From: an uncultured Bacilli bacterium | GTDB lineage: Bacteria; Bacillota_I; Bacilli_A; RF39; UBA660 | Direction: 5' to 3' | Length of the DNA stretch: 8,810 bases | NCBI GenBank assembly: GCA_947585065.1 | Contig: CANPWX010000036.1 | Span: 1-8,810 of the forward strand | Part shown: positions 1-6,201 of the stretch, in pieces | Layout: each line of letters begins with the position of its first letter | Position numbering within the stretch: position 1 is the first letter of the stretch | The notes under the pieces: generated by a model | Told to the model about the DNA's origin: nothing | The model's database searches: none | The model's input: the letters and a program-made list of their open reading frames with translations, nothing else | Made by a program: the position numbers and the translations under genes

Positions 1-555
1 TTACAACATTCTAAAGAAGTAGGAGAACTTTGTGGACTAATGGCATCTGAATTAGGAGAAAATGTTGCATTAGCGAAAAGAGCAGGACTTTTACATGATA
101 TTGGAAAAGCCATTGATTTTGAAGTAGAAGGAAGCCACGTCGAAATTGGAGTCGATATTGCCAAACGTTATCACGAAGATGAAGTGGTAATTAATGCAAT
201 AGCCTCTCATCATGGAGATACAGAACAAACAAGTATTATATCTGTTTTAGTACAAGTAGCAGATACATTATCTGCAGCAAGACCAGGTGCAAGAAATGAT
301 TCGCTAGACAATTATATTAAAAGATTAGAACAACTAGAAAGCATTGGAAATTCTTTTGAAGGTGTTGAAAAAACTTATGCAATGCAAGCAGGACGTGAAG
401 TTCGTGTAATGGTAAAACCAGAAGAAGTAGACGACATAATGTCCTATAAAATTGCAAGAGATATGAAAGAAAAAATTGAATCTGAGATGCAATATCCTGG
501 TACAATCAAAATTGTAGTAATAAGAGAATCTCGTGCCCAAGAAGAAGCAAAATAG
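1..555 (+). CDS. rny: Ribonuclease Y, C-terminal part (5' end outside the window)
   Basis: RNase Y is a membrane-anchored endoribonuclease that starts mRNA decay in many Gram-positives. The reading frame is open from base 1, so the gene begins upstream; the first ATG at position 40 is internal (Met14 of the fragment). The 184 visible residues are the HD phosphohydrolase domain and the C-terminal tail. The metal-binding pattern is complete: His3, His32-Asp33 in GLLHDIGKA, His70-His71 in IASHHGD, and Asp88 in QVADTLSAA, followed by the family-typical SAARPGAR and QAGREVRVMVKPEE stretches. The missing upstream part should hold the transmembrane segment, coiled coil and KH domain; the usual full length is about 520 residues. 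The stop codon lies inside the left arm of a terminator hairpin. Identity is very secure. Confidence 0.97.
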   Translation, partial: LQHSKEVGELCGLMASELGENVALAKRAGLLHDIGKAIDFEVEGSHVEIGVDIAKRYHEDEVVINAIASHHGDTEQTSIISVLVQVADTLSAARPGARNDSLDNYIKRLEQLESIGNSFEGVEKTYAMQAGREVRVMVKPEEVDDIMSYKIARDMKEKIESEMQYPGTIKIVVIRESRAQEEAK

Positions 556-577
556 AACATAAAAATGTTCTATTTTT
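549..577 (+). terminator. Rho-independent terminator of rny
   Basis: A perfect 12-bp stem (549-560 with 565-576), AAAA loop and short T run to 577. The left arm contains the rny stop codon. It separates rny from the dacB cluster, although no promoter is evident in the 24 nt that follow, so the downstream genes may depend on read-through. Confidence 0.8.
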
Positions 578-601
578 CATATAGTGAATTAGGTGGTTTT
601 A

Positions 602-1663
602 TTGAAAACTCTAATTCTTATGATCTTATTATTTTTTCCAATATATGTTTCAGCCATTTCTGCCGAAAGTTATGCGGTGATGGATTACGATACAGGTAGA
701 ATACTAAACAGCAAAAATGGAGAAAAAGAAAAATTAATTGCAAGCACTACCAAAATTATGACTTCAATAATTGCAATAGAAAATAAAGACTTAAATACTA
801 TAAGAAAAGTGGGAGATGAAGTATTAAAAGCTTACGGAAGCGCAATTTATATTAATTTAGGAGAAGAGATAACGTTAAAAGATTTATTATATGGGCTCAT
901 GCTAAGAAGTGGAAATGATGCAGCAATTGAAATTGCTTATCATGTATCAGGAAACATGGAAAACTTTGTAAACAAAATGAATGATAAAGCTTATGAACTG
1001 GGAATGAGTCACACACATTTTGTAAATAACCATGGATTAGAAGAACAAGATGGATCCGCGAATACTTCTACAGCAATAGATATGGCAATTTTAATGCGTT
1101 ATGCTCTTCAAAATGAAACGTTTCGAGAAATAATTAAAACAAAAACCTATACAGCAAAGACAACTGGTAAAACTTATGTCTGGCAAAATAAAAACAAACT
1201 TTTAAAAACATATCCTTATAATATAGGAGGAAAAACCGGATATACGGAAAAAGCCAAAAGGACATTAGTAACAGCATCCCAGAAAGAAAACAAAACTTGT
1301 ATAGTAGTTACTTTAAATGATGGAAATGATTTTGAAGATCATAAAACACTTTGCGAAAATGTTTTTACAACCTATGATAGAATATTGCTATTAGATAAAG
1401 ATAATATTGTATTAGATAGTGAAAATCCTGAAAAGTATTATATCAAAAACAATTTTTATGCTTTATTAACGAAAGAAGAAAAAAATCAAATTCGTATTTC
1501 TTATCAAATATCGGATGCGAAGATAGAAGAAGTAGGAGTAGTAGAAATTTATTTAAAAGATCAATTACTAGGAAGTGAAAAAATATATCAAAAAATAGAT
1601 GAAACAAAAGGGAAAAAAGAAAATTTTCTTTTTAAATTCTTGAGGTGGTTATTTCGATGGTAA
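602..1663 (+). CDS. dacB: Serine-type D-Ala-D-Ala carboxypeptidase (DacB/DacF-type PBP)
   Basis: A low-molecular-weight penicillin-binding protein (peptidase S11) that removes the terminal D-Ala from peptidoglycan stem peptides outside the membrane. With the TTG start it has 353 residues. A signal peptide occupies residues 1-18 (hydrophobic, ending YVSA). The three active-site motifs are present: STTK at 48-51 (nucleophile Ser48, base Lys51), SGN at 103-105, and KTG at 211-213. The Lys/Arg/Trp-rich end (FLFKFLRWLFRW) looks like the amphipathic C-terminal membrane anchor of this class. I chose TTG 602 because AGGTGG (591-596) sits 5 nt before it; the in-frame GTG at 593 lies inside that ribosome-binding site. 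ATG 620 would leave a shorter signal peptide. The stop overlaps the spmA start by 7 nt. The name dacB follows synteny with the B. subtilis dacB-spmA-spmB operon; family membership is firmer than the symbol. Confidence 0.9.
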   Translation: MKTLILMILLFFPIYVSAISAESYAVMDYDTGRILNSKNGEKEKLIASTTKIMTSIIAIENKDLNTIRKVGDEVLKAYGSAIYINLGEEITLKDLLYGLMLRSGNDAAIEIAYHVSGNMENFVNKMNDKAYELGMSHTHFVNNHGLEEQDGSANTSTAIDMAILMRYALQNETFREIIKTKTYTAKTTGKTYVWQNKNKLLKTYPYNIGGKTGYTEKAKRTLVTASQKENKTCIVVTLNDGNDFEDHKTLCENVFTTYDRILLLDKDNIVLDSENPEKYYIKNNFYALLTKEEKNQIRISYQISDAKIEEVGVVEIYLKDQLLGSEKIYQKIDETKGKKENFLFKFLRWLFRW

Positions 1664-2238
1664 CATATATTTGGGTATTTTTCTTATGTATAGGCTCTCT
1701 TTTTTTTCTATTCACAGGGAATGCAGAATCATTAAATAATTTAATATTAAAAGGAGGAAGTGATGGGATTAATTTACTATTAGATATGTTGCCTCTTTTA
1801 GTTTTATGGACAGGAATTATGAAAATTGCTGAAGATTCAAAAATTTTAGATGGTTTTTCAAAGCTCGTAAAACCGGTTCTTAGTAAATTATTTCCAAGTC
1901 TACCGAAAGATCATCCCGCCTTAGGATACATTGCTTCCAATATCGCAGCAAATGCCTTAGGACTAGGAAGTGCTGCAACACCTTTTGGCCTAAAAGCAAT
2001 GGAATGTTTACAAAAAGATAATCCGAAAAAAGATACCGCGACAGAAGCAATGATTACTTTTTTAGTTTTAAATACCGGAGGAGTAACATTAGTTCCTACA
2101 ACAGTTATTTCCTTACGATTAATGTATGGAAGTGCAAATCCATCAGAAATTATTATCACAAGTATTCTTGCAACTTTAATTTCTAACGTGGCAGGACTAC
2201 TATTTGATTATTATAAAAGGAGAAAAAATCATGTTTAA
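1657..2238 (+). CDS. spmA: Spore maturation protein A
   Basis: SpmA is an integral membrane protein of the nucleoside-recognition/Gate family. With SpmB it is needed for normal spore core dehydration and heat resistance in Bacillus; its transported substrate is unknown. The product has 193 residues, matching the usual size of about 195. Visible family features are the start MVTYIWV, LLVLWTGIMKIAEDS, KLFPSLPKDHPALGYI, the small-residue motif NALGLGSAATPFGLKAME, and LNTGGVTLVPTTVISLR. Several hydrophobic helices are evident, and the protein ends in a basic tail (YYKRRKNH). ATG 1657 is preferred over the in-frame GTG 1645 because AGGTGG (1643-1648) lies 8 nt upstream of 1657 and overlaps 1645. 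The start overlaps the dacB stop (ATGGTAA), which suggests coupled translation. Confidence 0.93.
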   Translation: MVTYIWVFFLCIGSLFFLFTGNAESLNNLILKGGSDGINLLLDMLPLLVLWTGIMKIAEDSKILDGFSKLVKPVLSKLFPSLPKDHPALGYIASNIAANALGLGSAATPFGLKAMECLQKDNPKKDTATEAMITFLVLNTGGVTLVPTTVISLRLMYGSANPSEIIITSILATLISNVAGLLFDYYKRRKNHV

Positions 2239-2752
2239 TTTTTCCAATTATATTGTTCCGATTTTTGTATTAGGAATAGTAATATATGCTTTTATAAAAA
2301 AAGTAAATATATATGATTCATTTTTAATAGGAGCCAAAGAAGGACTAATTACCACATTTAAAATTGCCCCCGCTGTAATAGCAATGGTATTCGTAACCAA
2401 TATCTTTTTAAATTCTCATGTTTTAGACTTTCTCTTTTCTTTTTTTACACCTCTTTTAAATCGCTTTGGAATACCAATAAGTGTTCTACCAATGGCTATT
2501 GTAAGACCAATTTCAGGTACAGCATCTTTAGCAATTATGACAAATATATTTAAAGAATTTGGTCCCGATTCCTTTGTAGGAAGATTAGCATCGAATTTAC
2601 AAGGATGTACAGATACAACGATTTATGTATTAGCATTATATTTTAGTTCAATTCGTGTAAAAAAAACAGGACATGCCTTAGCAGCAGGATTATTTGCCGA
2701 TTTGATAGGAATAATTGCTGCTTTTATAATAACTTTTCTCTTTTTTGATTAA
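2231..2752 (+). CDS. spmB: Spore maturation protein B
   Basis: SpmB is the partner of SpmA, also a multi-pass membrane protein with a Gate-type domain. The product has 173 residues (family about 175). Recognisable motifs are GAKEGLITTFKIAPA, RPISGTASLAIM, FGPDSFVGRLAS and QGCTDTTIYVLALYF, the last being the hallmark of SpmB. Hydrophobic helices span most of the chain, and it ends IITFLFFD. ATG 2231 follows AAGGAG (2217-2222) at 8 nt and overlaps the spmA stop by 8 nt (ATGTTTAA), so the pair is very probably co-translated. An upstream in-frame alternative near 2204 would lie deep in spmA and has no ribosome-binding site. Homologues of spmA/spmB also occur in bacteria not known to sporulate, so their presence suggests but does not prove spore formation. 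Confidence 0.93.
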   Translation: MFNFSNYIVPIFVLGIVIYAFIKKVNIYDSFLIGAKEGLITTFKIAPAVIAMVFVTNIFLNSHVLDFLFSFFTPLLNRFGIPISVLPMAIVRPISGTASLAIMTNIFKEFGPDSFVGRLASNLQGCTDTTIYVLALYFSSIRVKKTGHALAAGLFADLIGIIAAFIITFLFFD

Positions 2753-2802
2753 AAAATCCTTTTTTAAAACAATATATAAATAGGGAGTTTACAAGAAGAC
2801 AA

Positions 2803-2816
2803 CAAACGAATGTTTG
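2803..2816. promoter_or_regulatory. LexA-like palindrome (possible operator)
   Basis: CAAAC-GAAT-GTTTG is a perfect inverted repeat with a 4-nt centre. It fits 12 of 14 positions of the Bacillus LexA/DinR consensus CGAACRNRYGTTYC. It lies 20 bp upstream of the -35 box of the wall hydrolase gene. A palindrome of this size in AT-rich DNA can be chance, and a LexA role is inference. Confidence 0.3.
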
Positions 2817-2836
2817 GAATATATAGAAGAAATTCG

Positions 2837-2866
2837 TTGACATTTTTGCATACACTATGGTATGAT
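2837..2866 (+). promoter_or_regulatory. Sigma-A promoter of the wall hydrolase gene
   Basis: TTGACA (2837-2842, consensus) and TATGAT (2861-2866) are separated by 18 bp, about 37 bp before the start codon. A 7-bp inverted repeat AACGAAT (2805-2811)/ATTCGTT (2832-2838) runs into the -35 box. The rest of the 151-bp gap between spmB and this gene holds no further gene. Confidence 0.75.
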
Positions 2867-2903
2867 AGATGTGCTTTCCGGAAAAAAGAAGGATGGATAA
2901 AAA

Positions 2904-3566
2904 ATGAAAAAATTACCCTCGGTAAAACTTGTATTACTTGCTCTTACCGTGATATGTTGTGTGGAATTTTTAGTGAGTCGATTAGAAGAAGTTACTTTAG
3001 TGACTTTTCATAATGGCGTGATGACATCTGGAAATATATTAATGGAATCGATTTTACTTAAGAATGAAAAAAATGAATTAAAAAAATCAAAAGTAGAAGA
3101 AATACATCAAGAAATAGAAATAGCTAGTTTAAAAGCAAGTACTCCACCAATAGTTTTTGATGGAATGACGTTATCAGAACTTGGAAAAAAACTAGATTTA
3201 AGTTTAAATAGTACACTAAGTGGATATGGAAATACATTTGCAAAATATTCTATAGAATATGGAGTAGATCCATATCTTGCTGTATCAATTAGTTTACTTG
3301 AAACTGGTTGTACCTGGAATTGTAGTACATTAGTAAAACAATGTAATAATGTTGGTGGAATGAAAGGAAAAGGTGGATGTAATGGCGGATCGTATGCCAC
3401 ATTCTCTAGTTTAGAAGAGGGAATCGAAGCAATGATTTCCAATTTATCTCGAAATTACATTCAAAAAGGCCTTATTACACCAGAACAAATAAATACGAAA
3501 TATGCGGAAAGTTCTACTTGGGCAACCAAAGTAAATAATTATATAGAAAAAGTAAAAAATGCCTAA
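2904..3566 (+). CDS. Membrane-anchored glucosaminidase/lysozyme-like wall hydrolase
   Basis: A probable peptidoglycan hydrolase of the GH73/lysozyme-like fold (endo-beta-N-acetylglucosaminidase domain). The product has 220 residues. Residues 7-25 form one hydrophobic segment near the N-terminus. Cys18/Cys19 do not fit a lipobox, so a membrane anchor or uncleaved signal is likelier than a lipoprotein. A charged, probably helical linker (52-75) follows. The catalytic domain covers about 108-218: YGNTFAKYSIEYGVDPYLAV, then SLLETG with Glu133 as the likely catalytic acid, then NNVGGMKG and a C-terminal helix pair ending NNYIEKV. Four cysteines (136, 140, 147, 159) flank the active-site loop and may form disulfides. 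The start follows GAAGGATGG (2888-2896). The gene has its own promoter and terminator and is therefore monocistronic. Domain class is fairly sure; the exact bond cleaved is not. Confidence 0.82.
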   Translation: MKKLPSVKLVLLALTVICCVEFLVSRLEEVTLVTFHNGVMTSGNILMESILLKNEKNELKKSKVEEIHQEIEIASLKASTPPIVFDGMTLSELGKKLDLSLNSTLSGYGNTFAKYSIEYGVDPYLAVSISLLETGCTWNCSTLVKQCNNVGGMKGKGGCNGGSYATFSSLEEGIEAMISNLSRNYIQKGLITPEQINTKYAESSTWATKVNNYIEKVKNA

Positions 3567-3590
3567 AGAAGCCAATAGCTTCTTTTTATT
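3565..3590 (+). terminator. Rho-independent terminator of the wall hydrolase gene
   Basis: An 8-bp stem AAAGAAGC/GCTTCTTT (3565-3572 with 3578-3585), CAATA loop and a T run to 3587. The left arm overlaps the stop codon. Confidence 0.8.
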
Positions 3591-3600
3591 ATAGAATAAA
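3580..3600 (+). repeat. 21-nt direct repeat, copy 1
   Basis: These 21 bases recur exactly at 8545-8565. Both copies begin inside the right arm of a terminator and continue past it; the shared part ends with ATTATAGAATAAA and contains a small TTTATT/AATAAA inverted repeat. Confidence 0.7.
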
Positions 3601-3622
3601 TTATATTTTTAACGAATAAAGG

Positions 3623-3651
3623 TTGCACTTTCCAAAAAAAACTAGTATAAT
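3623..3651 (+). promoter_or_regulatory. Sigma-A promoter of the proline-rich membrane protein gene
   Basis: TTGCAC (3623-3628) and a perfect TATAAT (3646-3651) have 17-bp spacing, 31 bp before the start codon. The motif AACGAAT at 3611-3617, also present upstream of the preceding promoter, precedes the -35 box by 5 bp. Confidence 0.8.
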
Positions 3652-3682
3652 TAAAATATATTTTAGAATAAGAGGGTAGAAT

Positions 3683-5065
3683 ATGAATACAAATGAAAAT
3701 CAAAATTTAAATCCAGTAGTCCCTCCGACTACTACACCAGGTGGTACACCAGTACCTCCTACAAATCCTGGTTTCGCAATGCCTACGCCGCCACCTCCAA
3801 TGAATACACCTCAACAGCCACAAACTCAGGCTGTTCCGCCAGTAGAAGCAACACCAAGTCCAACTGTTACACCAACTTCACCAGTCATGAATTTACAACC
3901 AGAGGGTACAGTAACACCTCAAGCATCTCCGCCTCCTATTGCTGAACCTTTAATGGGAACCACGTTAACAGATCAAACAGTATTAAATCCAACAGGTACA
4001 CCTCCAACAGGGGCAAATCAAATGCAAGCACCAGGGATCGTTCAGCCAATTGGTGAAATTCCACCAATGGGAACTATGCCAGATAATATGGGAATGATGG
4101 GTGGAATCCCTGCACCTCCTAGTATGACACCAGAACCTGGAAAAGGAAAAAAGAAAATGAATCCATTAATCATTGTATTAGTTGTAGTGTTAATATTTGC
4201 AGTAGGTTTTGGAGTTTATTATTTCTTAAATACGAGTAAGAAACCATCTGGCCCTAGTATTAGTATTAGACCAACTCTAACAAATATAGAATTAGGACAT
4301 GAAATTTTACCGACTCAGGTTGCTTTATTTGCAATAGTAAGTGGATATGATATTACGAGTTGTACAGTGAACACAGATTTGGATTTTAAAAGAGTAGGAA
4401 GCTATCAATATACAGTGACTTGTGGCTCAGTTACATCCGAGTCACAAATTGTAACAGTAACAGATACAGTAGCTCCAGAAGTAGAAGTCCAAGATTTAAT
4501 CGTACTTCCAAATACTCCAGTTTCTCCAGCAGATTTCATCCTAAAAATAAAAGATTATTCAGATTATACAATGAAGTTTGAAAAAGAAGTGGATACATCA
4601 GAAGAAGGAGAACAAGAAGTTATAATTAGTGTAGAAGATGATTTTCAAAATAAAACACAGGTTCCAGCAAAACTAACTATTAGTGAAGATGCACCTGATT
4701 ATTATTTAAATTGTTCTCAAAGAGGAAAAGCAACAAATATAACACAAGATGTAGTAGTACAAAATTTCTATCGTTATGGCATTAGTGCATTAGGAGAATT
4801 CTATAATGCTCGTAAATCAGTAATCTATACTTTCCAAACAGAAGAAGATTTCATGGATGTAATAAACGAATTAGAAGATACAGATAGTTTTGATGGATTA
4901 ACAGGTAGAGTAATTGTTGACAATGATAATCTAACAATTACTGTAATATCAGATGTAACAATTGATGATTTATCAAAAGAATATAATGTTGATGAGTTCC
5001 CAACACTAGATATAGATATTGAAGACTTCTATGATACGAATGAAGGAGCTTGTAATGTAGAATAA
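3683..5065 (+). CDS. Single-pass membrane protein with Pro/Thr-rich cytoplasmic tail and Ig-like ectodomain
   Basis: I do not recognise a named family for the whole 460-residue protein. Residues 1-155 are low-complexity, rich in Pro, Thr, Gln and Met, without a signal peptide. A basic patch (KGKKK, 154-158) precedes a single membrane helix at about 161-182, so the positive-inside rule puts the Pro-rich tail in the cytoplasm. Outside are two beta-rich modules (about 195-262 and 263-335); the DTVAPEVEV start of the second resembles the DUF5011-type bacterial Ig-like fold. A C-terminal alpha/beta domain (about 338-460) ends in very acidic sequence. Cysteines 227/247 and 344/457 could form one disulfide in the first Ig-like module and one closing the last domain. 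The ATG follows AGAGGG (3671-3676). Own promoter and terminator flank it. Envelope location is likely; function is unknown. Confidence 0.85.
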   Translation: MNTNENQNLNPVVPPTTTPGGTPVPPTNPGFAMPTPPPPMNTPQQPQTQAVPPVEATPSPTVTPTSPVMNLQPEGTVTPQASPPPIAEPLMGTTLTDQTVLNPTGTPPTGANQMQAPGIVQPIGEIPPMGTMPDNMGMMGGIPAPPSMTPEPGKGKKKMNPLIIVLVVVLIFAVGFGVYYFLNTSKKPSGPSISIRPTLTNIELGHEILPTQVALFAIVSGYDITSCTVNTDLDFKRVGSYQYTVTCGSVTSESQIVTVTDTVAPEVEVQDLIVLPNTPVSPADFILKIKDYSDYTMKFEKEVDTSEEGEQEVIISVEDDFQNKTQVPAKLTISEDAPDYYLNCSQRGKATNITQDVVVQNFYRYGISALGEFYNARKSVIYTFQTEEDFMDVINELEDTDSFDGLTGRVIVDNDNLTITVISDVTIDDLSKEYNVDEFPTLDIDIEDFYDTNEGACNVE

Positions 5066-5089
5066 AAACTTGGCAACAAGTTTTTTTTT
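5064..5089 (+). terminator. Rho-independent terminator after the proline-rich protein gene
   Basis: A 9-bp stem AAAAACTTG/CAAGTTTTT (5064-5072 with 5077-5085), closed by a GNRA-type GCAA tetraloop, followed by a run of nine T residues in total (5081-5089). The left arm overlaps the stop codon. Confidence 0.9.
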
Positions 5090-5115
5090 GCATAAATTAC
5101 TATAGGTGATCAGAT

Positions 5116-6201
5116 ATGAAAGTGATTGTTTATACAATTGCCAAAAATGAATCTTCTTTTGTAGATCGTTGGGTAGATTCTATGAAAGAAGCAGATGATA
5201 TCATAGTGTTAGACACAGGATCTACAGATGATACAGTAGAAAAATTAAAAAGAAGAAAAGTAAAGGTTTATGAAAAAACATTCGATCCATGGCGGTTTGA
5301 CGTTGCCCGTAATGCCTCATTAGATTTAGTTCCAGAAGATACAGATATTTGTGTTTGTACGGATTTAGATGAAGTACTAGAACCAGGTTGGCGTAGTGCT
5401 TTAGAAGAAGTTTGGCAAAAAACAAATCCCACAAGAGTAAAATATTTATATCATTGGAAATTAAATGAAAAAGAAGAACCTGTAGTAAGTTTTTATACAG
5501 ATAAAATCCATACTCGTAAAAATTATCGATGGTATCATCCAGTCCACGAAGTTTTAATTACAGATCAACCAGAAAAAATTGAAATTGCTCCAATTGTTTT
5601 AAAACACTATCCAGATAATCAAAAATCTCGTAGTAGCTACTTACCCTTACTAGAAATGAGTGTAAAAGAAGATCCAGAAGATGATCGAAATCTTCATTAT
5701 TTAGGTAGAGAATATATGTTTTATCAAAAATGGGAAGAATGCATTGACACATTACATAAACATTTACGATGTAAAAAAGCAACATGGAAAGATGAAAGAG
5801 CCACATCGATGCGTTTTATCGCACGTTCCTATGCAGCAAAATCTTACTATGAAGAAGCAGAACTTTGGTATCAAAAAGCAATTACAGAAGCCCCATATTT
5901 AAGAGAATGTTACGTAGAATTAGCAAGTTTCTATGAAACAATGAATCGTTATGATCTAGCATATCCTATGTTAAAAGAAGCAGAAAAAATAAAAGAAAAA
6001 AGCAAATCCTATATTAATGAAGAATTTGCTTGGAATGATGCCTTCTACGATTTACTTTCTATTGCCTCATTCTACAATGGACATTATAAAGAAGCAGAAG
6101 AAGCGATAAAAAAAGCAATAGAAATTAACCCAAATGTCCCTAGATATCAGGAGAATCTAAATTTGATAATTCCATATTCTTTAAAAGCTTCGCATGAATA
6201 A
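5116..6201 (+). CDS. Family 2 glycosyltransferase with C-terminal TPR repeats
   Basis: A cytosolic GT-A fold glycosyltransferase of 361 residues with no signal or membrane segment. The N-terminal catalytic domain (1 to about 165) starts MKVIVYTIAKNES, has the nucleotide-binding stretch VLDTGSTDDT (31-40) and the metal-binding DxD as TDLDE (Asp83, Asp85), and continues to WYHPVHEVL (139-147). From about residue 190 to 345 there are helical repeats of TPR type, for example the segments at 193-222, 247-276 and 318-341 (NGHYKEAEEAIKKAIEINPN). The architecture GT2 plus TPR is shared with SunS-like S-glycosyltransferases and many uncharacterised bacterial and phage proteins, so a protein or peptide acceptor is possible but not shown. 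AGGTGAT (5104-5110) precedes the start by 5 nt. No convincing promoter follows the upstream terminator, so read-through may drive it. The last 62 bp overlap the opposing sortase gene. Confidence 0.9.
   Translation: MKVIVYTIAKNESSFVDRWVDSMKEADDIIVLDTGSTDDTVEKLKRRKVKVYEKTFDPWRFDVARNASLDLVPEDTDICVCTDLDEVLEPGWRSALEEVWQKTNPTRVKYLYHWKLNEKEEPVVSFYTDKIHTRKNYRWYHPVHEVLITDQPEKIEIAPIVLKHYPDNQKSRSSYLPLLEMSVKEDPEDDRNLHYLGREYMFYQKWEECIDTLHKHLRCKKATWKDERATSMRFIARSYAAKSYYEEAELWYQKAITEAPYLRECYVELASFYETMNRYDLAYPMLKEAEKIKEKSKSYINEEFAWNDAFYDLLSIASFYNGHYKEAEEAIKKAIEINPNVPRYQENLNLIIPYSLKASHE

Noticed and set aside
557..585. Sigma-E-like promoter (CATATAGT at 578-585) before dacB, expected from B. subtilis
   Set aside because: The -35 match is poor and lies in the rny terminator, and the implied transcript start would fall on the dacB ribosome-binding site.
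1911..2159. Open frames antisense to spmA, rny, the glycosyltransferase and the NPQTG gene
   Set aside because: They mirror strongly recognised genes on the other strand and have no start signals or recognisable products.
2749..2767. TTAAAAAA/TTTTTTAA hairpin after spmB as a terminator
   Set aside because: The stem is entirely A-T with a 3-nt loop and no T tract after it; too unstable to support.
2904..2966. Lipoprotein signal in the wall hydrolase (Cys18/Cys19)
   Set aside because: The residues before the cysteines (LTVI) do not fit a lipobox, which needs a small residue directly before Cys.
2810..3013. 67-residue plus-strand frame overlapping the start of the wall hydrolase gene
   Set aside because: It runs across the promoter and the real gene in another frame, lacks a ribosome-binding site and has no family-like features.
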